NCBI GenBank assembly: GCA_937890765.1
Contig: CALADQ010000010.1
Coordinates: forward strand, 37,552 to 101,551
DNA from: an uncultured Candidatus Neoarthromitus sp.
Lineage (GTDB): Bacteria; Bacillota; Clostridia; Clostridiales; Clostridiaceae
Length of the DNA: 64,000 nucleotides
Direction of reading: 5' to 3'
Shown here piece by piece: positions 34,256-43,274 of this stretch. The notes beneath the pieces were generated by a model. The model searched no databases. It was not told where the DNA came from and saw only the letters and a list, made by a program, of their open reading frames with translations. Position numbers and translations under genes: made by a program. The first letter of the stretch is position 1. Each line of letters starts with the position of its first letter.

Positions 34256-34523
34256 CTTAGGCAAGCTTAACATACACTATCATAATTGTAAATTATGGTT
34301 TAGCGTAAAGGATATTATTAATTTACTAAAAAATGACAAAGACAACGAAAATTCTGACATCTTTATTAAACGTTTGCAAAATGATGAGAATAAATATCTC
34401 ATCGAAAATGAGGTATTTGCAATATTGACAATTTGCAATTCGGATTTTGCGGACAGAATTAAAAAGTGGATTGTATATGAGATTATACCAAATTTAAAAC
34501 TTAGGAGGGAGTTATATTTATGA
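34224..34523 (+). CDS. Stand-alone diverged BRO-N-like protein
   Basis: A 99-residue paralogue of the preceding gene: LGKLNIHYHNCKLWFSVKDIINLLK, KYLIENEVFAILTICNSDFADRIKKWIVYEIIPNLK. The alternating aromatic/hydrophobic pattern and the RIKKW...IIPNL ending match BRO-N. ATG with GAGGAGG upstream. Its TGA stop overlaps the ATG of the next small gene (ATGA). Confidence 0.5.
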   Translation: MVLDMDFVDPSLGKLNIHYHNCKLWFSVKDIINLLKNDKDNENSDIFIKRLQNDENKYLIENEVFAILTICNSDFADRIKKWIVYEIIPNLKLRRELYL

Positions 34524-34699
34524 TTAAAAAAAGAATCGAAGCTTTAATAGGTCGTGTTGATGATGCAACATTTAATGCAGCTTTAAAAATGACAGAAGAT
34601 GATATTAGAGCAAACAGAATTAATTTTAAACTTAAAACAAATATAGAAGATTTTATCATGATCCTTATAAACTCCATCAAAATTTTAAGGAAAAGATAA
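34520..34699 (+). CDS. Small helical phage protein
   Basis: A 59-residue ORF (MIKKRIEALIGRVDDATF...). It is basic and predicted mostly helical by its pattern, with no known motif. A strong AGGAGGGAG site lies about 10 bases before the ATG, and the start overlaps the preceding stop as ATGA, so it is probably translated. Function unknown. Confidence 0.55.
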   Translation: MIKKRIEALIGRVDDATFNAALKMTEDDIRANRINFKLKTNIEDFIMILINSIKILRKR

Positions 34700-34756
34700 A
34701 ATCTCAAATAAAAAAACCAATTAGATTATATCACAAATTAGAAAGGATGTAAAATT

Positions 34757-35077
34757 ATGAAAATAACTTTAGAGATTGATACTAAAAACCAAGATGATAT
34801 ATTAGATGTTATTGAGTTTTGTACAAAGCTACGCGGAGATAAAACTACAGTAAACATACCTACTGATCCAGACCATACAGGTGATGCAGATAGCATATTA
34901 CCATCTGCCGATGAGGTAAGAGCTGAGTTAAAAAAATTAGCCAAAACTAACGGTACTGAGGCAGCTAAAGCAATCGTGACAGAATTTGGTGTAGAAAAAT
35001 TTACAGACATTAAAGAGTCCGATTATGGAAGGGTGATGGATAGGATACATGAGGTGATGGGCAATGTTGCATGCTAG
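34757..35077 (+). CDS. Phage early protein of unknown function
   Basis: A 106-residue acidic protein. The second half (AELKKLAKTNGTEAAKAIVTEFG, KFTDIKESDYGRVMDRIHEVM) is a pattern often seen in small proteins at the start of phage recombination/replication cassettes. GAAAGGATG is upstream of the ATG. It overlaps the DUF2800 gene by 14 bases, so it is likely in the same operon. Confidence 0.55.
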   Translation: MKITLEIDTKNQDDILDVIEFCTKLRGDKTTVNIPTDPDHTGDADSILPSADEVRAELKKLAKTNGTEAAKAIVTEFGVEKFTDIKESDYGRVMDRIHEVMGNVAC

Positions 35078-36212
35078 GCTGTCAGCAAGTGGAGCTAAAA
35101 AGTGGCTCGCTTGCCCCCTTTCAGTAAAATTGGAGGAGCAGATACCAGAAGAAAAGAGTATTTATGCTGAAGAAGGTACGTTAGCTCACGCATTAGCAGA
35201 GGCAAGATTAAAATTTGCGTTAGGTTATATTAAAGATAAACAAATGGACGAACTTATAGATAAAAACATCCCGAAATCAGAAATAAACGTAGAGATGTGG
35301 GACCACATAGCTGATTATATCGATGAGGTATTAACAATACTCAGTAAATACAACCATGGCCAATTAACAGTAGAACTAGAGCAACGAGTTGATTTTAGCG
35401 AGTGGGTACCAGAGGGATTTGGTACATCAGATGTAATCGCAATAGCTGATGATACCGTTGAGATAATCGATTTAAAGTATGGAAAAGGAGTAAAAGTATC
35501 AGCAGATAACAATCCTCAACTTATGTTATATGCGCTGGGTGCATTACATGAGTATAGTTGGCTATGCGATTTTAAAAAAGTTGCACTCAATATAATCCAA
35601 CCTCGCCTTAAAAATGTATCAAGATTTGAGATGAGCGTCGAGGAGTTACTAGCATGGGGCGAGGAGATTAAACCCAAAGCACTACAAGCTTACAACGGCG
35701 AGGGGGAGTGTGTAGTAGGTAAACATTGCGATGAGGGATTTTGTAGAGCTAAACCTATATGCAGAGCTTACGCAGAAGAGAGATTAAAGATAGCGAGATT
35801 TGAGTTTAAAGACCCTAATGAGTTGGACAATGACGATATTGCTGAGATTTTAGGTAATGTAGATGAGTTAGTAAAATGGAGCAAAGCAGTCAAAGATTAC
35901 GCTTTGAATAAAGCTCTGCAAGGCGAAGAGTTTAAAGGTTTTAAAGTCGTAGAAGGTAAAAGTAATAGAGTTTTTAATATAGAACAAGCTGAGATTTTAC
36001 AGATTTTAATTAACAGTGGACTTGAGACAGAGGAGATATGTGAGACTAGCTTAAAAAGTCTTGCGAGCCTTGAGAAACAATTAGGTAAAAAGGAGTTTAC
36101 GGCATTATTGGGAGATCATGTAATTAAACCTGCAGGCAAACCAACATTAGTAACAGTGGCTGATGTGCGCCCCGTATTTAACAGTGCTGTTAATGATTTT
36201 AAAAATATTTAA
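35064..36212 (+). CDS. DUF2800 PD-(D/E)XK nuclease-like protein
   Basis: A 382-residue phage protein of the DUF2800 family, related to Cas4/RecB-type exonucleases. Visible parts: LSASGAKKWLACPLSVKLEE (near 6-25), AEEGTLAHALAEARL (near 35-50), the nuclease core GTSDVIAIADDTVEIIDLKYG (near 119-139) with the D-x-K pair, and a cysteine cluster GKHCDEGFCRAKPICRAY (near 218-235) that may hold an iron-sulfur cluster. In phages it forms a cassette with DUF2815 and a family A polymerase, exactly as here, suggesting a role in DNA processing for replication or recombination. Confidence 0.85.
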   Translation: MLHARLSASGAKKWLACPLSVKLEEQIPEEKSIYAEEGTLAHALAEARLKFALGYIKDKQMDELIDKNIPKSEINVEMWDHIADYIDEVLTILSKYNHGQLTVELEQRVDFSEWVPEGFGTSDVIAIADDTVEIIDLKYGKGVKVSADNNPQLMLYALGALHEYSWLCDFKKVALNIIQPRLKNVSRFEMSVEELLAWGEEIKPKALQAYNGEGECVVGKHCDEGFCRAKPICRAYAEERLKIARFEFKDPNELDNDDIAEILGNVDELVKWSKAVKDYALNKALQGEEFKGFKVVEGKSNRVFNIEQAEILQILINSGLETEEICETSLKSLASLEKQLGKKEFTALLGDHVIKPAGKPTLVTVADVRPVFNSAVNDFKNI

Positions 36213-36231
36213 TTTAAAGGAGATAAAAATT

Positions 36232-36789
36232 ATGGAGAATTTAGAAACTAAAGTTATCACAGGAAAAGTAAGATTTAGCTATGCTAACGTATTTGAGCCT
36301 AAAAGCATAAACGGTAGTATTCCAAAATACTCAATATCTTTATTAATCCCAAAAGACGATGAAAAAACTTTGAGTAAAATTAAACAAGCAATAGAAAATG
36401 CTAAAAAAGTAGGAGTTACTAAATATGGCAGTAAATTACCAGCTAACGCAAAAATGCCTTTAAGAGACGGAGATACAGAGCGTCCTGATGATGAGGTGTA
36501 CAAAGGTCATTACTTTATCAATGCTAACAGCAATGATAAACCTGGCATATTAAATAAATTTAAGATTGCTATCACTGATCCAGAAGAATTTTATAGTGGT
36601 TGCTATGGATATGCGTCAATCAATTTTTATGCTTTTAACGCAAACGGAAATAAAGGTATAGCTTGTGGGTTGAATAATCTGATGAAAATCGAAGATGGAG
36701 AAAGATTAGGTGGAAAATTAAGTGCTGAAACAGATTTTGAGACTATTGCAGCCGCAGAAGATACAGAGATGGAAGAGTTGTTTGCGTAA
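36232..36789 (+). CDS. DUF2815 single-stranded-DNA-binding-like protein
   Basis: A 185-residue DUF2815 protein (TGKVRFSYANVFEPKSINGS, PKYSISLLIPKDDEKT, INFYAFNANGNKGIACGLNNL), a family with an OB-like fold placed in phage replication cassettes and thought to bind ssDNA. The acidic C-terminal tail (AAAEDTEMEELFA) is like that of SSB proteins. The frame is open from 36163, but the ATG at 36232 follows AAAGGAG and gives the conserved start. The polymerase ATG overlaps its stop as TAATG. Confidence 0.85.
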   Translation: MENLETKVITGKVRFSYANVFEPKSINGSIPKYSISLLIPKDDEKTLSKIKQAIENAKKVGVTKYGSKLPANAKMPLRDGDTERPDDEVYKGHYFINANSNDKPGILNKFKIAITDPEEFYSGCYGYASINFYAFNANGNKGIACGLNNLMKIEDGERLGGKLSAETDFETIAAAEDTEMEELFA

Positions 36790-38726
36790 TGCATACATTT
36801 GCGATAGACATAGAAACTTTTAGTGATATTGATATTAAAAAAACAGGGGTCTACAGATATGTAGATACCCCTGAATTTAAAATTTTACTTTTTGCTTATA
36901 AATTAGACGAAGAAGAAACAAAAATAATAGATTTAACAGAAGAAGAACTGCCTCCCTTTATTGTAACTACCTTAGAAGATGAAAACTATATAAAAACTGC
37001 CTACAATGCCAATTTTGAACGTATCTGTTTATCCAAACATCTTAATAAAAAACTTCCCGTTAATCAATGGAGATGTACCGCTGTACAAGCCTCAATGCTA
37101 GGTTTGCCGAATAATCTAAAAGACGTAGCTAAGGTTCTTGGTCTTACACAACAAAAAGATACAAAAGGTACACGTCTCATTAATTATTTTTCTGTTCCAT
37201 GTAATCCCACATTAAGTAATGGAGGACGCACTAGAAATTTACCTTGTCATAATCCAGAGAGATGGGCAGAATTTAAAGAATATTGTTTACAAGACGTACG
37301 CGTAGAAACGGAAATAAGAAAGAGATTAGCTGAATATCCGATTATAGATTCTGAACAAAAATTATATGAGATAGACCAAATAATCAATGATAGAGGTATT
37401 AAGGTAGATGAGTTATTTATAGATAACTCTATTAACTTTGATAAGATACATTCCCAAAAATGCTCCAGTGAGTTTAAACAACTAACTAATGGAATGAATG
37501 CAAAATCTAATGTACAACTTAAATCTTACTTATTATCTAAAGGTATTGAGGTAGACAGTGTTGATAAAAAGGTTGTCGGTCAATTACTAGATACTTTAGA
37601 AGATGCTGAAGTTAAAAAAGTGCTTAGGCTTAAAGCAGATTTATCTAAAACATCTATTGCTAAATATGAAGCCATGCGACGTTGTACAGGTTCTGATGGT
37701 AAAATTCGTGGATTGCTTCAGTTTTACGGAGCTAATAGGACTGGTAGATGGGCTGGTAGACTTGTTCAAGTACATAATTTACCACAAAACCATTTAGATA
37801 ATCTAGAGATGGTTAGAGATGTAATTAAAACTGGAGATTATGAGTTGTTTAACCTACTGTACGATAACATACCGGATGTATTAAGCCAGTTAATCAGGAC
37901 AGCTTTTGTATCTAGTGATGGTAAAAAGTTTATTGTTTGTGATTTTTCTGCTATTGAAGCAAGAGTTATAGCTTATCTAGCAGATGAAAAATGGCGTATT
38001 GATGTATTTAATACTCATGGAAAAATATATGAGGCATCAGCATCTCAGATGTTTAAAGTACCAATCGAATCTATAACTAAAACAAGCTCATTAAGACAAA
38101 AAGGAAAAATAGCAGAACTTGCTTTAGGTTACGGAGGTAGTGTTGGAGCTTTAAAACAAATGGGAGCATTAAATATGGGATTAGATGAGGCTGAGTTACA
38201 AGGACTTGTGTATAGTTGGAGAAATGCAAACCAAAACATTACAAATTTTTGGAGTACAGTTGAACAAGCTGCAATATGTGCAGTCATGGGAGAACCATCA
38301 AAAATAAAACATAACATATGTTTTAAACGTGAAAGTGGAGTGTTATTTATTACTTTACCATCTGGTAGGAGATTGGCATACGTAAAACCTAGGATAGTTT
38401 TAAATCGTTTCGGTAGTGATTCTATTGCCTACGAAGGAGTTAACGGCACAACTAAACAATGGGAGTTAATAGAGACGTACGGAGGTAAGCTGGTCGAGAA
38501 TATTGTACAAGCTGTTGCTAGAGATTGCCTAGCAGAGAGTATACGCAGATTACATAACAGGGGTTATAGGATTATTTTTCATGTGCATGATGAGGTGATT
38601 TTAGAGGTAGATGAGAATGTAAAGGTTGAGAATATAGAAAATATTATGGCAGAGCCTATTGATTGGGCGGAGGGATTAAAGCTAACCGCTGCTGGATTTG
38701 AAACCAAGTTCTACAAAAAAGATTAG
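36789..38726 (+). CDS. Phage DNA polymerase, family A
   Basis: A 645-residue polymerase with an N-terminal 3'-5' exonuclease (FAIDIETFSD at 4-13; CLQDVRVETEIRKRL near 175) and a family A polymerase domain: AIEARV in motif A (FVCDFSAIEARVIAY-like stretch near 383), the fingers segment LRQKGKIAELALGYGGS (near 436-452) in place of the O helix, and motif C HVHDEVILEV (near 598-607). It probably copies phage DNA. No 5' nuclease domain is present. It overlaps DUF2815 by one base. Confidence 0.95.
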   Translation: MHTFAIDIETFSDIDIKKTGVYRYVDTPEFKILLFAYKLDEEETKIIDLTEEELPPFIVTTLEDENYIKTAYNANFERICLSKHLNKKLPVNQWRCTAVQASMLGLPNNLKDVAKVLGLTQQKDTKGTRLINYFSVPCNPTLSNGGRTRNLPCHNPERWAEFKEYCLQDVRVETEIRKRLAEYPIIDSEQKLYEIDQIINDRGIKVDELFIDNSINFDKIHSQKCSSEFKQLTNGMNAKSNVQLKSYLLSKGIEVDSVDKKVVGQLLDTLEDAEVKKVLRLKADLSKTSIAKYEAMRRCTGSDGKIRGLLQFYGANRTGRWAGRLVQVHNLPQNHLDNLEMVRDVIKTGDYELFNLLYDNIPDVLSQLIRTAFVSSDGKKFIVCDFSAIEARVIAYLADEKWRIDVFNTHGKIYEASASQMFKVPIESITKTSSLRQKGKIAELALGYGGSVGALKQMGALNMGLDEAELQGLVYSWRNANQNITNFWSTVEQAAICAVMGEPSKIKHNICFKRESGVLFITLPSGRRLAYVKPRIVLNRFGSDSIAYEGVNGTTKQWELIETYGGKLVENIVQAVARDCLAESIRRLHNRGYRIIFHVHDEVILEVDENVKVENIENIMAEPIDWAEGLKLTAAGFETKFYKKD

Positions 38727-38742
38727 AGAGGAGGTATTTTAA

Positions 38743-41361
38743 ATGGTCATATCTAAAGGTAATAGTCGTAAAACCAAAAGTTGGCATAAAGTTGAGATTA
38801 GTTGGGAGCGATTTTTGGACAAACTTAAAAATCCAATAAGGACAAAGGAGACTCAAGCAGAATACTTTAAAATGTCTAAATCTCAGCAGGATGATATTAA
38901 AGATGTAGGTGGTTTTGTAGGAGGAGAGTTATTAAACGGTCAACGTAAAGCTAATACAGTAGTTAATAGATGGCTGTTAACGCTGGATGCGGATTATGCA
39001 AGTATTGATTTTTGCGATTATATAGAGATGTTTTTTAATTTTACTTACTGTATCTACTCCACACACAAGCATACATCAAACAAACCAAGATACAGATTAT
39101 TGATACCCCTCAATAAGGCTTGTAACCCAGAAGAGTATGAGGCTATATCAAGATTAATTGCTAATGATATCGGTATAGATTTTTTTGATGATACGACATA
39201 TCAACCTCATAGGTTAATGTACTATCCGAGTGTTAGTAAAGACGGAGAGTATGTATTTAAACATCGCACCAGCGTATGTTTAGATGTCGACAACACCCTT
39301 AGTAGGTACGAGGATTGGAGAGATAGGAGTAGTTGGGCAGTATCCAGTAGAGCCACTAAAGTTATTAGCAGTGGAGTTAAAAAACAGCAAGACCCTACTA
39401 CAAAAGACGGTATTATAGGTGCGTTTTGTAGGTTTTATGATATACATGGAGTTATTGACAAGTACTTAAATGATGTATATGTACCTTGTGACGGTGTAGA
39501 TAGATATACCTACACCAAAGGTAGTACTTATGGAGGATTGCTTGTTTACGATAACGGTTTGTTTTCCTACTCTAACCATGCTACAGATCCAACAACAGGG
39601 AGATTGTGCAATGCGTTTGATTTGTTGAGGATACATAAGTTTGGGCATTTGGATGAGGATACGAGTAGCAAAACAAACACAGAGTATAGACCATCATTTA
39701 AAGCTGCTTTAGATCTATTAGCTAAAGATGAGGATGTACAACGAGCATTGCTAAAATCTAAATTAGATGATGCCAGGCATGATTTTAAGATTTTAAATAT
39801 TACAAAAAGATTGAAATTAATTAATATTTATATTAAATTTGGTTACAAAGTAACTGAGCATACTCAAAAAGTGGCGAGCATACTTAAAAAACTATGCTCC
39901 AAAGGTGCATTACGCCGTGAAAAGTATGCTCCACTAAAAAAATGTATGCTCTCAAAACATGCTCGAGGTTACATTTTTGTAATTAGAAAATGCGGATTGC
40001 AGAGCATAGTCAAAAAATATGCTCGTGATTTTAAGGAGCATGTTTTTAGAGATGAGCATACTCAAAATGATTGGTTGTCGGAGTTAAAATTTAATTCTAA
40101 AGGTGTAATTTTACAAACATCCGAAAACGCATCGCTAGTTATGCAAAACGATATTAAACTAAAAGATAAATTTGCATATGACGAGTTTACCAACAAGATT
40201 TGGGTACTGGGGGAATTACCTTGGAATAGAAGTAAGAAAAAACGTCAATGGAGAGATGTTGACGATGCAGGATTAAGAAATTATCTAGAAACTACTTATA
40301 AATTAAACAACAGGCTTAAAATATATGATGCCTGGGGTTTAACATGCGAAAAAAACAGATTTAATCCAGTTAAGGATTACCTCAACGGTTTAAAGTGGGA
40401 TGGCATAAAACGTCTTGATACCTTGTTTATTGACTACCTAGGTGTAGCGGACAACACTTATACCAGGGAGGCGACTAGAAAGTCTTTAGTAGGAGCCGTA
40501 GCAAGAGTATTTGAGCCTGGGATTAAATTAGATACAAGTATTGTACTTGTTGGGTCTCAAGGTGTAGGTAAAAGTCAAATAGTACATAGATTAGGTAAAG
40601 AGTGGTTTTCTGATAGTTTACATACCGTTAAAGGTAAAGAGGCTTGCGAACAAATCCAAGGGTTTTGGATTATCGAGATAGCGGAACTTGCAGCCATGAA
40701 AAAAGCAGAGGTAGAGGCTATTAAACACTTTATGTCAAGAAGAGAGGATAGCTACAGGGGCGCGTATGCTCGTAACGTTGAGACCCATAAGAGGCAGTGT
40801 ATATTTATCTGTACTACCAATACCCACGACTTTCTACGGGACGTCACAGGCGGTAGAAGATTTTTTCCGATGGATGTTAGTAAGGAGAGAGCTACAAAAG
40901 ATATTTGGCGAGATTTTAATGCTTACGAAGTAGATCAGCTTTGGGCGGAGGCAGTTGTATTATACAAAGACGGAGAAGAATTGATATTGAGTGAAGAGGC
41001 GCGAGAACTAGCAGTAACGGAGCAAGAAGCACACAGTGAATACAACCCATACGAAGGGATTATTAATGAATATCTTGATATGCCCGTACCTGAAGATTGG
41101 TATGAAAAAGATTTATACGAACGTATCAACTATATTAACGGCGAGGATAAAGTAGGTAAACCTCGAGATAAAATCAGTGTTTTAGAGGTTTGGTGCGAGG
41201 CTCTTGGAGGTGTAAGGAAAGATTTGACTTTACAAAAAAGCCGAGAGATAGCAAATCTCATAATTAAAAATGGTAGCTGGGTTAAAACAGCAACTATTAA
41301 AACTGGACATCTCTATGGTACTCAAAGAGGATTTAAAAAGGTAAACGGTGGTAAACAGTAG
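38743..41361 (+). CDS. Phage primase-helicase (VirE/VapE-type)
   Basis: An 872-residue replication protein. The N-terminal part (WLLTLDADYAS, CIYSTHKHTSNKPRYRLLIPL near 95-125, YQPHRLMYYPSV) is a primase-like domain. A variable middle (about 345-450) follows, then the VirE/D5-type helicase ATPase: VGSQGVGKSQIVHRLG (Walker A near 603), IIEIAELAAMKKAEVE (Walker B near 645), FICTTNTHDFLRDVTGGRRFFP (near 688-708). GAGGAGG precedes the ATG. The DNA coding for the variable middle carries the ten-copy GAGCAT array, which suggests the phage origin lies inside this gene. Confidence 0.92.
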   Translation: MVISKGNSRKTKSWHKVEISWERFLDKLKNPIRTKETQAEYFKMSKSQQDDIKDVGGFVGGELLNGQRKANTVVNRWLLTLDADYASIDFCDYIEMFFNFTYCIYSTHKHTSNKPRYRLLIPLNKACNPEEYEAISRLIANDIGIDFFDDTTYQPHRLMYYPSVSKDGEYVFKHRTSVCLDVDNTLSRYEDWRDRSSWAVSSRATKVISSGVKKQQDPTTKDGIIGAFCRFYDIHGVIDKYLNDVYVPCDGVDRYTYTKGSTYGGLLVYDNGLFSYSNHATDPTTGRLCNAFDLLRIHKFGHLDEDTSSKTNTEYRPSFKAALDLLAKDEDVQRALLKSKLDDARHDFKILNITKRLKLINIYIKFGYKVTEHTQKVASILKKLCSKGALRREKYAPLKKCMLSKHARGYIFVIRKCGLQSIVKKYARDFKEHVFRDEHTQNDWLSELKFNSKGVILQTSENASLVMQNDIKLKDKFAYDEFTNKIWVLGELPWNRSKKKRQWRDVDDAGLRNYLETTYKLNNRLKIYDAWGLTCEKNRFNPVKDYLNGLKWDGIKRLDTLFIDYLGVADNTYTREATRKSLVGAVARVFEPGIKLDTSIVLVGSQGVGKSQIVHRLGKEWFSDSLHTVKGKEACEQIQGFWIIEIAELAAMKKAEVEAIKHFMSRREDSYRGAYARNVETHKRQCIFICTTNTHDFLRDVTGGRRFFPMDVSKERATKDIWRDFNAYEVDQLWAEAVVLYKDGEELILSEEARELAVTEQEAHSEYNPYEGIINEYLDMPVPEDWYEKDLYERINYINGEDKVGKPRDKISVLEVWCEALGGVRKDLTLQKSREIANLIIKNGSWVKTATIKTGHLYGTQRGFKKVNGGKQ
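39856..40060. repeat. Ten-copy GAGCAT array, candidate replication origin iterons
   Basis: GAGCAT occurs at 39856, 39876, 40002, 40036 and 40054 on the plus strand and, as ATGCTC, at 39894, 39926, 39946, 39959 and 40019, ten copies in 205 bases; eight extend to GAGCATA. Flanks are also alike, giving an approximate consensus GAGCATANTYAAAAA, and several steps are 16-20 bases. The array lies in the variable central part of the primase-helicase gene, like the iterons in the lambda O gene. Confidence 0.7.
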
Positions 41362-41625
41362 TAAACAGTTTTTTTTGTGTTGTGTTTACCACTTAAACCT
41401 CGATGTTTTATGGTTTTAACTACTATGGTAAACAGTGTAAACACTTTTTATATAATAGAGATATTTTTAAAAATAAATAGAACATATTATATTACAAAAT
41501 AGTTACAGTATATACGAATATAAAAATAAAAAATATGCTATATGGGAAAATGTGTTTACTTATGTTTACCTTACCTTGTAACCGTGATTTTTAGTGGATT
41601 AAACGGTAAACAGCGATGTGTTTAC
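41341..41625. repeat. Ten-copy GTAAAC array after the primase-helicase gene
   Basis: GTAAAC lies at 41341, 41351, 41361, 41428, 41437 and 41606, and its complement GTTTAC at 41384, 41554, 41564 and 41620. The first three are spaced exactly 10 bases and pairs elsewhere 9-14 bases. Most copies extend to GTAAACA. The first two overlap the last codons of the primase-helicase gene and the third begins at its last base; the others lie in the 303-base gap before the VRR-NUC gene, in which I see no other gene. They may be an operator or a second part of the origin. Confidence 0.65.
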
Positions 41626-41664
41626 TTAATTGTTGACCGTTTTTACAAAAAGGATGTGACGGAA

Positions 41665-41961
41665 ATGGAAAAGACTTTAGAGCGATATTTTAAAAACAAA
41701 ATTGAGCTAAACAATGGGTTGTGTATAAAACTTACAGGTTTTGTGGGTATACCGGATAGATTAGTACTTTTACCTGGCGGCAGGGTGTTTTTTGTAGAGT
41801 TTAAGCAAAAAGGTAAAAAACCACATCCTGTACAAAAATTTGTACATAACCAACTAATACGACTAGGATTTATTGTTTATGTGATAGATAGCAAAGCTGT
41901 AATAGAGGAGGTGTTTAGGATTTGGAATTTAAACCTCATACGTACCAAACAGTTGCAATAA
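41665..41961 (+). CDS. VRR-NUC domain nuclease
   Basis: A 98-residue protein made almost only of the VRR-NUC (PD-(D/E)XK) fold: KLTGFVGIPDRLVLLPGGRVFFVEFKQKG has the catalytic D (GIPDR, near 31) and E-x-K (VEFKQK, near 46-51), followed by HPVQKFVHNQLIRLGFIVYVIDS. Phages of this type pair it with a SNF2 helicase for Holliday-junction or branched DNA processing. The frame extends to 41542, but that part is rich in GTAAAC repeats and looks non-coding; ATG at 41665 is chosen, and a GTG at 41656 is possible. It overlaps the helicase gene by 40 bases. Confidence 0.9.
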   Translation: MEKTLERYFKNKIELNNGLCIKLTGFVGIPDRLVLLPGGRVFFVEFKQKGKKPHPVQKFVHNQLIRLGFIVYVIDSKAVIEEVFRIWNLNLIRTKQLQ

Positions 41962-43262
41962 ATAAAATTTTAGAAATTCCCAAATGTGGGTTGTTTTTAG
42001 ACATGGGCTTAGGTAAAACTGTAATAACACTGACTGCAATCAACGAGTTAAAGTTTAATTATTTTAATATTGGTAAAGTTTTAATAATCGCTCCTTTAAA
42101 AGTAGCTGAGGATACATGGACTAAAGAATTATCTAAATGGGAACATCTTAGCGATTTAAAAATGTCTATTGTTTTAGGGGATAAGGATAAACGGATAAAA
42201 GCTTTATCCTCTCAATCGGATATATACGTTATTAACCGAGAAAATATAGCATGGCTTGTAGAATATTTAGGTGGAAAATGGTGTTTTGATATGGTTGTTA
42301 TAGACGAGCTATCAAGTTTTAAAAATCCAGCATCTAATAGATTTAGAGCTTTAAAAAAAGTCATACCTAAAAGTACTAGAGTTGTTGGACTTACAGGTAC
42401 ACCTAACCCTAACGGTTTTATGGATTTGTGGAGCCAGATATATCTCCTTGATTTAGGGGAGAGATTGGGCAAAACAATAACAAACTATCGAGCAGATTAC
42501 TTTTTACCGGATAAACGAGATAGTCAACGTATCTTTACTTATAAGTTAAAAAATGGAGCTAGTAAAGTAATTAAAAATAAAATATCAGATATATGCATCA
42601 GTATGCGTTCTGAGGACTATTTAAAACTACCTGATAGGTTATTTATCAACCAACGTATAAAATTACGTCAGAGAGGCGTATATGAGACGATGGAGGAGGA
42701 GTTTTATTTTAAGTTTAAAGATGAGGTTGAGATATCTGCCGTTACTAAATCTGTGTTAATTAATAAATTACTGCAATTATGTAATGGTGCAGTTTATACA
42801 GAGGATGAGGGATATAGAATTGTACATGGTGATAAGATAGATAAGTTAGCGGAGATATTGGAGAGTACATTGGATAATCCGGTACTATGTTTTTACCAAT
42901 ATAAACATGATTTAGAGCGTATTAAAGAGTGTTTTCCAATCGCTGAGGAGTTGACCTCGGATAATATCGATAGATGGAATAGAGGAGAGATTAAACTTTT
43001 GTTGACTCATCCCTCATCAAGTGCATATGGTTTAAATTTACAAGATGGTGGTAGTACCGTTGTTTGGTTTGGCCTGACGTGGAATCTAGAGTTATATCAA
43101 CAAGCCAATGCAAGACTTTATAGACAAGGGCAAAAAAATAAAGTCATTATCCACCATTTAATTTGTGAGGATACGGTGGAGGAGCGAGTACTAGAGAGTT
43201 TAGAAAACAAGCGTGAGGTACAGGACGATTTATTGGATTACCTCGCTTTTAAATATAGATAA
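41922..43262 (+). CDS. SNF2-family helicase
   Basis: A 446-residue superfamily 2 ATPase: Q-motif region FKPHTYQTVAI, Walker A FLDMGLGKTVIT (near 24-35), motif II VVIDELSSFKNP (DELS in place of DEAH, near 124-135), motif III VVGLTGTPNPN (near 150), and C-terminal motifs SSAYGLNLQDG and QANARLYRQGQ (motif VI, near 390-400). Start is TTG at 41922 with GAGGAGG upstream. Works with the VRR-NUC protein in phage DNA metabolism by conserved context. Confidence 0.93.
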   Translation: MEFKPHTYQTVAINKILEIPKCGLFLDMGLGKTVITLTAINELKFNYFNIGKVLIIAPLKVAEDTWTKELSKWEHLSDLKMSIVLGDKDKRIKALSSQSDIYVINRENIAWLVEYLGGKWCFDMVVIDELSSFKNPASNRFRALKKVIPKSTRVVGLTGTPNPNGFMDLWSQIYLLDLGERLGKTITNYRADYFLPDKRDSQRIFTYKLKNGASKVIKNKISDICISMRSEDYLKLPDRLFINQRIKLRQRGVYETMEEEFYFKFKDEVEISAVTKSVLINKLLQLCNGAVYTEDEGYRIVHGDKIDKLAEILESTLDNPVLCFYQYKHDLERIKECFPIAEELTSDNIDRWNRGEIKLLLTHPSSSAYGLNLQDGGSTVVWFGLTWNLELYQQANARLYRQGQKNKVIIHHLICEDTVEERVLESLENKREVQDDLLDYLAFKYR

Positions 43263-43274
43263 GGAGTGTTGGGT

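Noticed and set aside
39856..40060. CRISPR array reading of the GAGCAT repeats
   Set aside because: Repeats are 6-7 bases, in both orientations and inside an open frame; spacing is irregular. This is not a CRISPR.
41542..41664. N-terminal extension of the VRR-NUC frame (41 codons)
   Set aside because: The extension is made of GTTTAC/GTAAAC repeats, has no ribosome binding site and is not like VRR-NUC proteins, so the ATG at 41665 is used.
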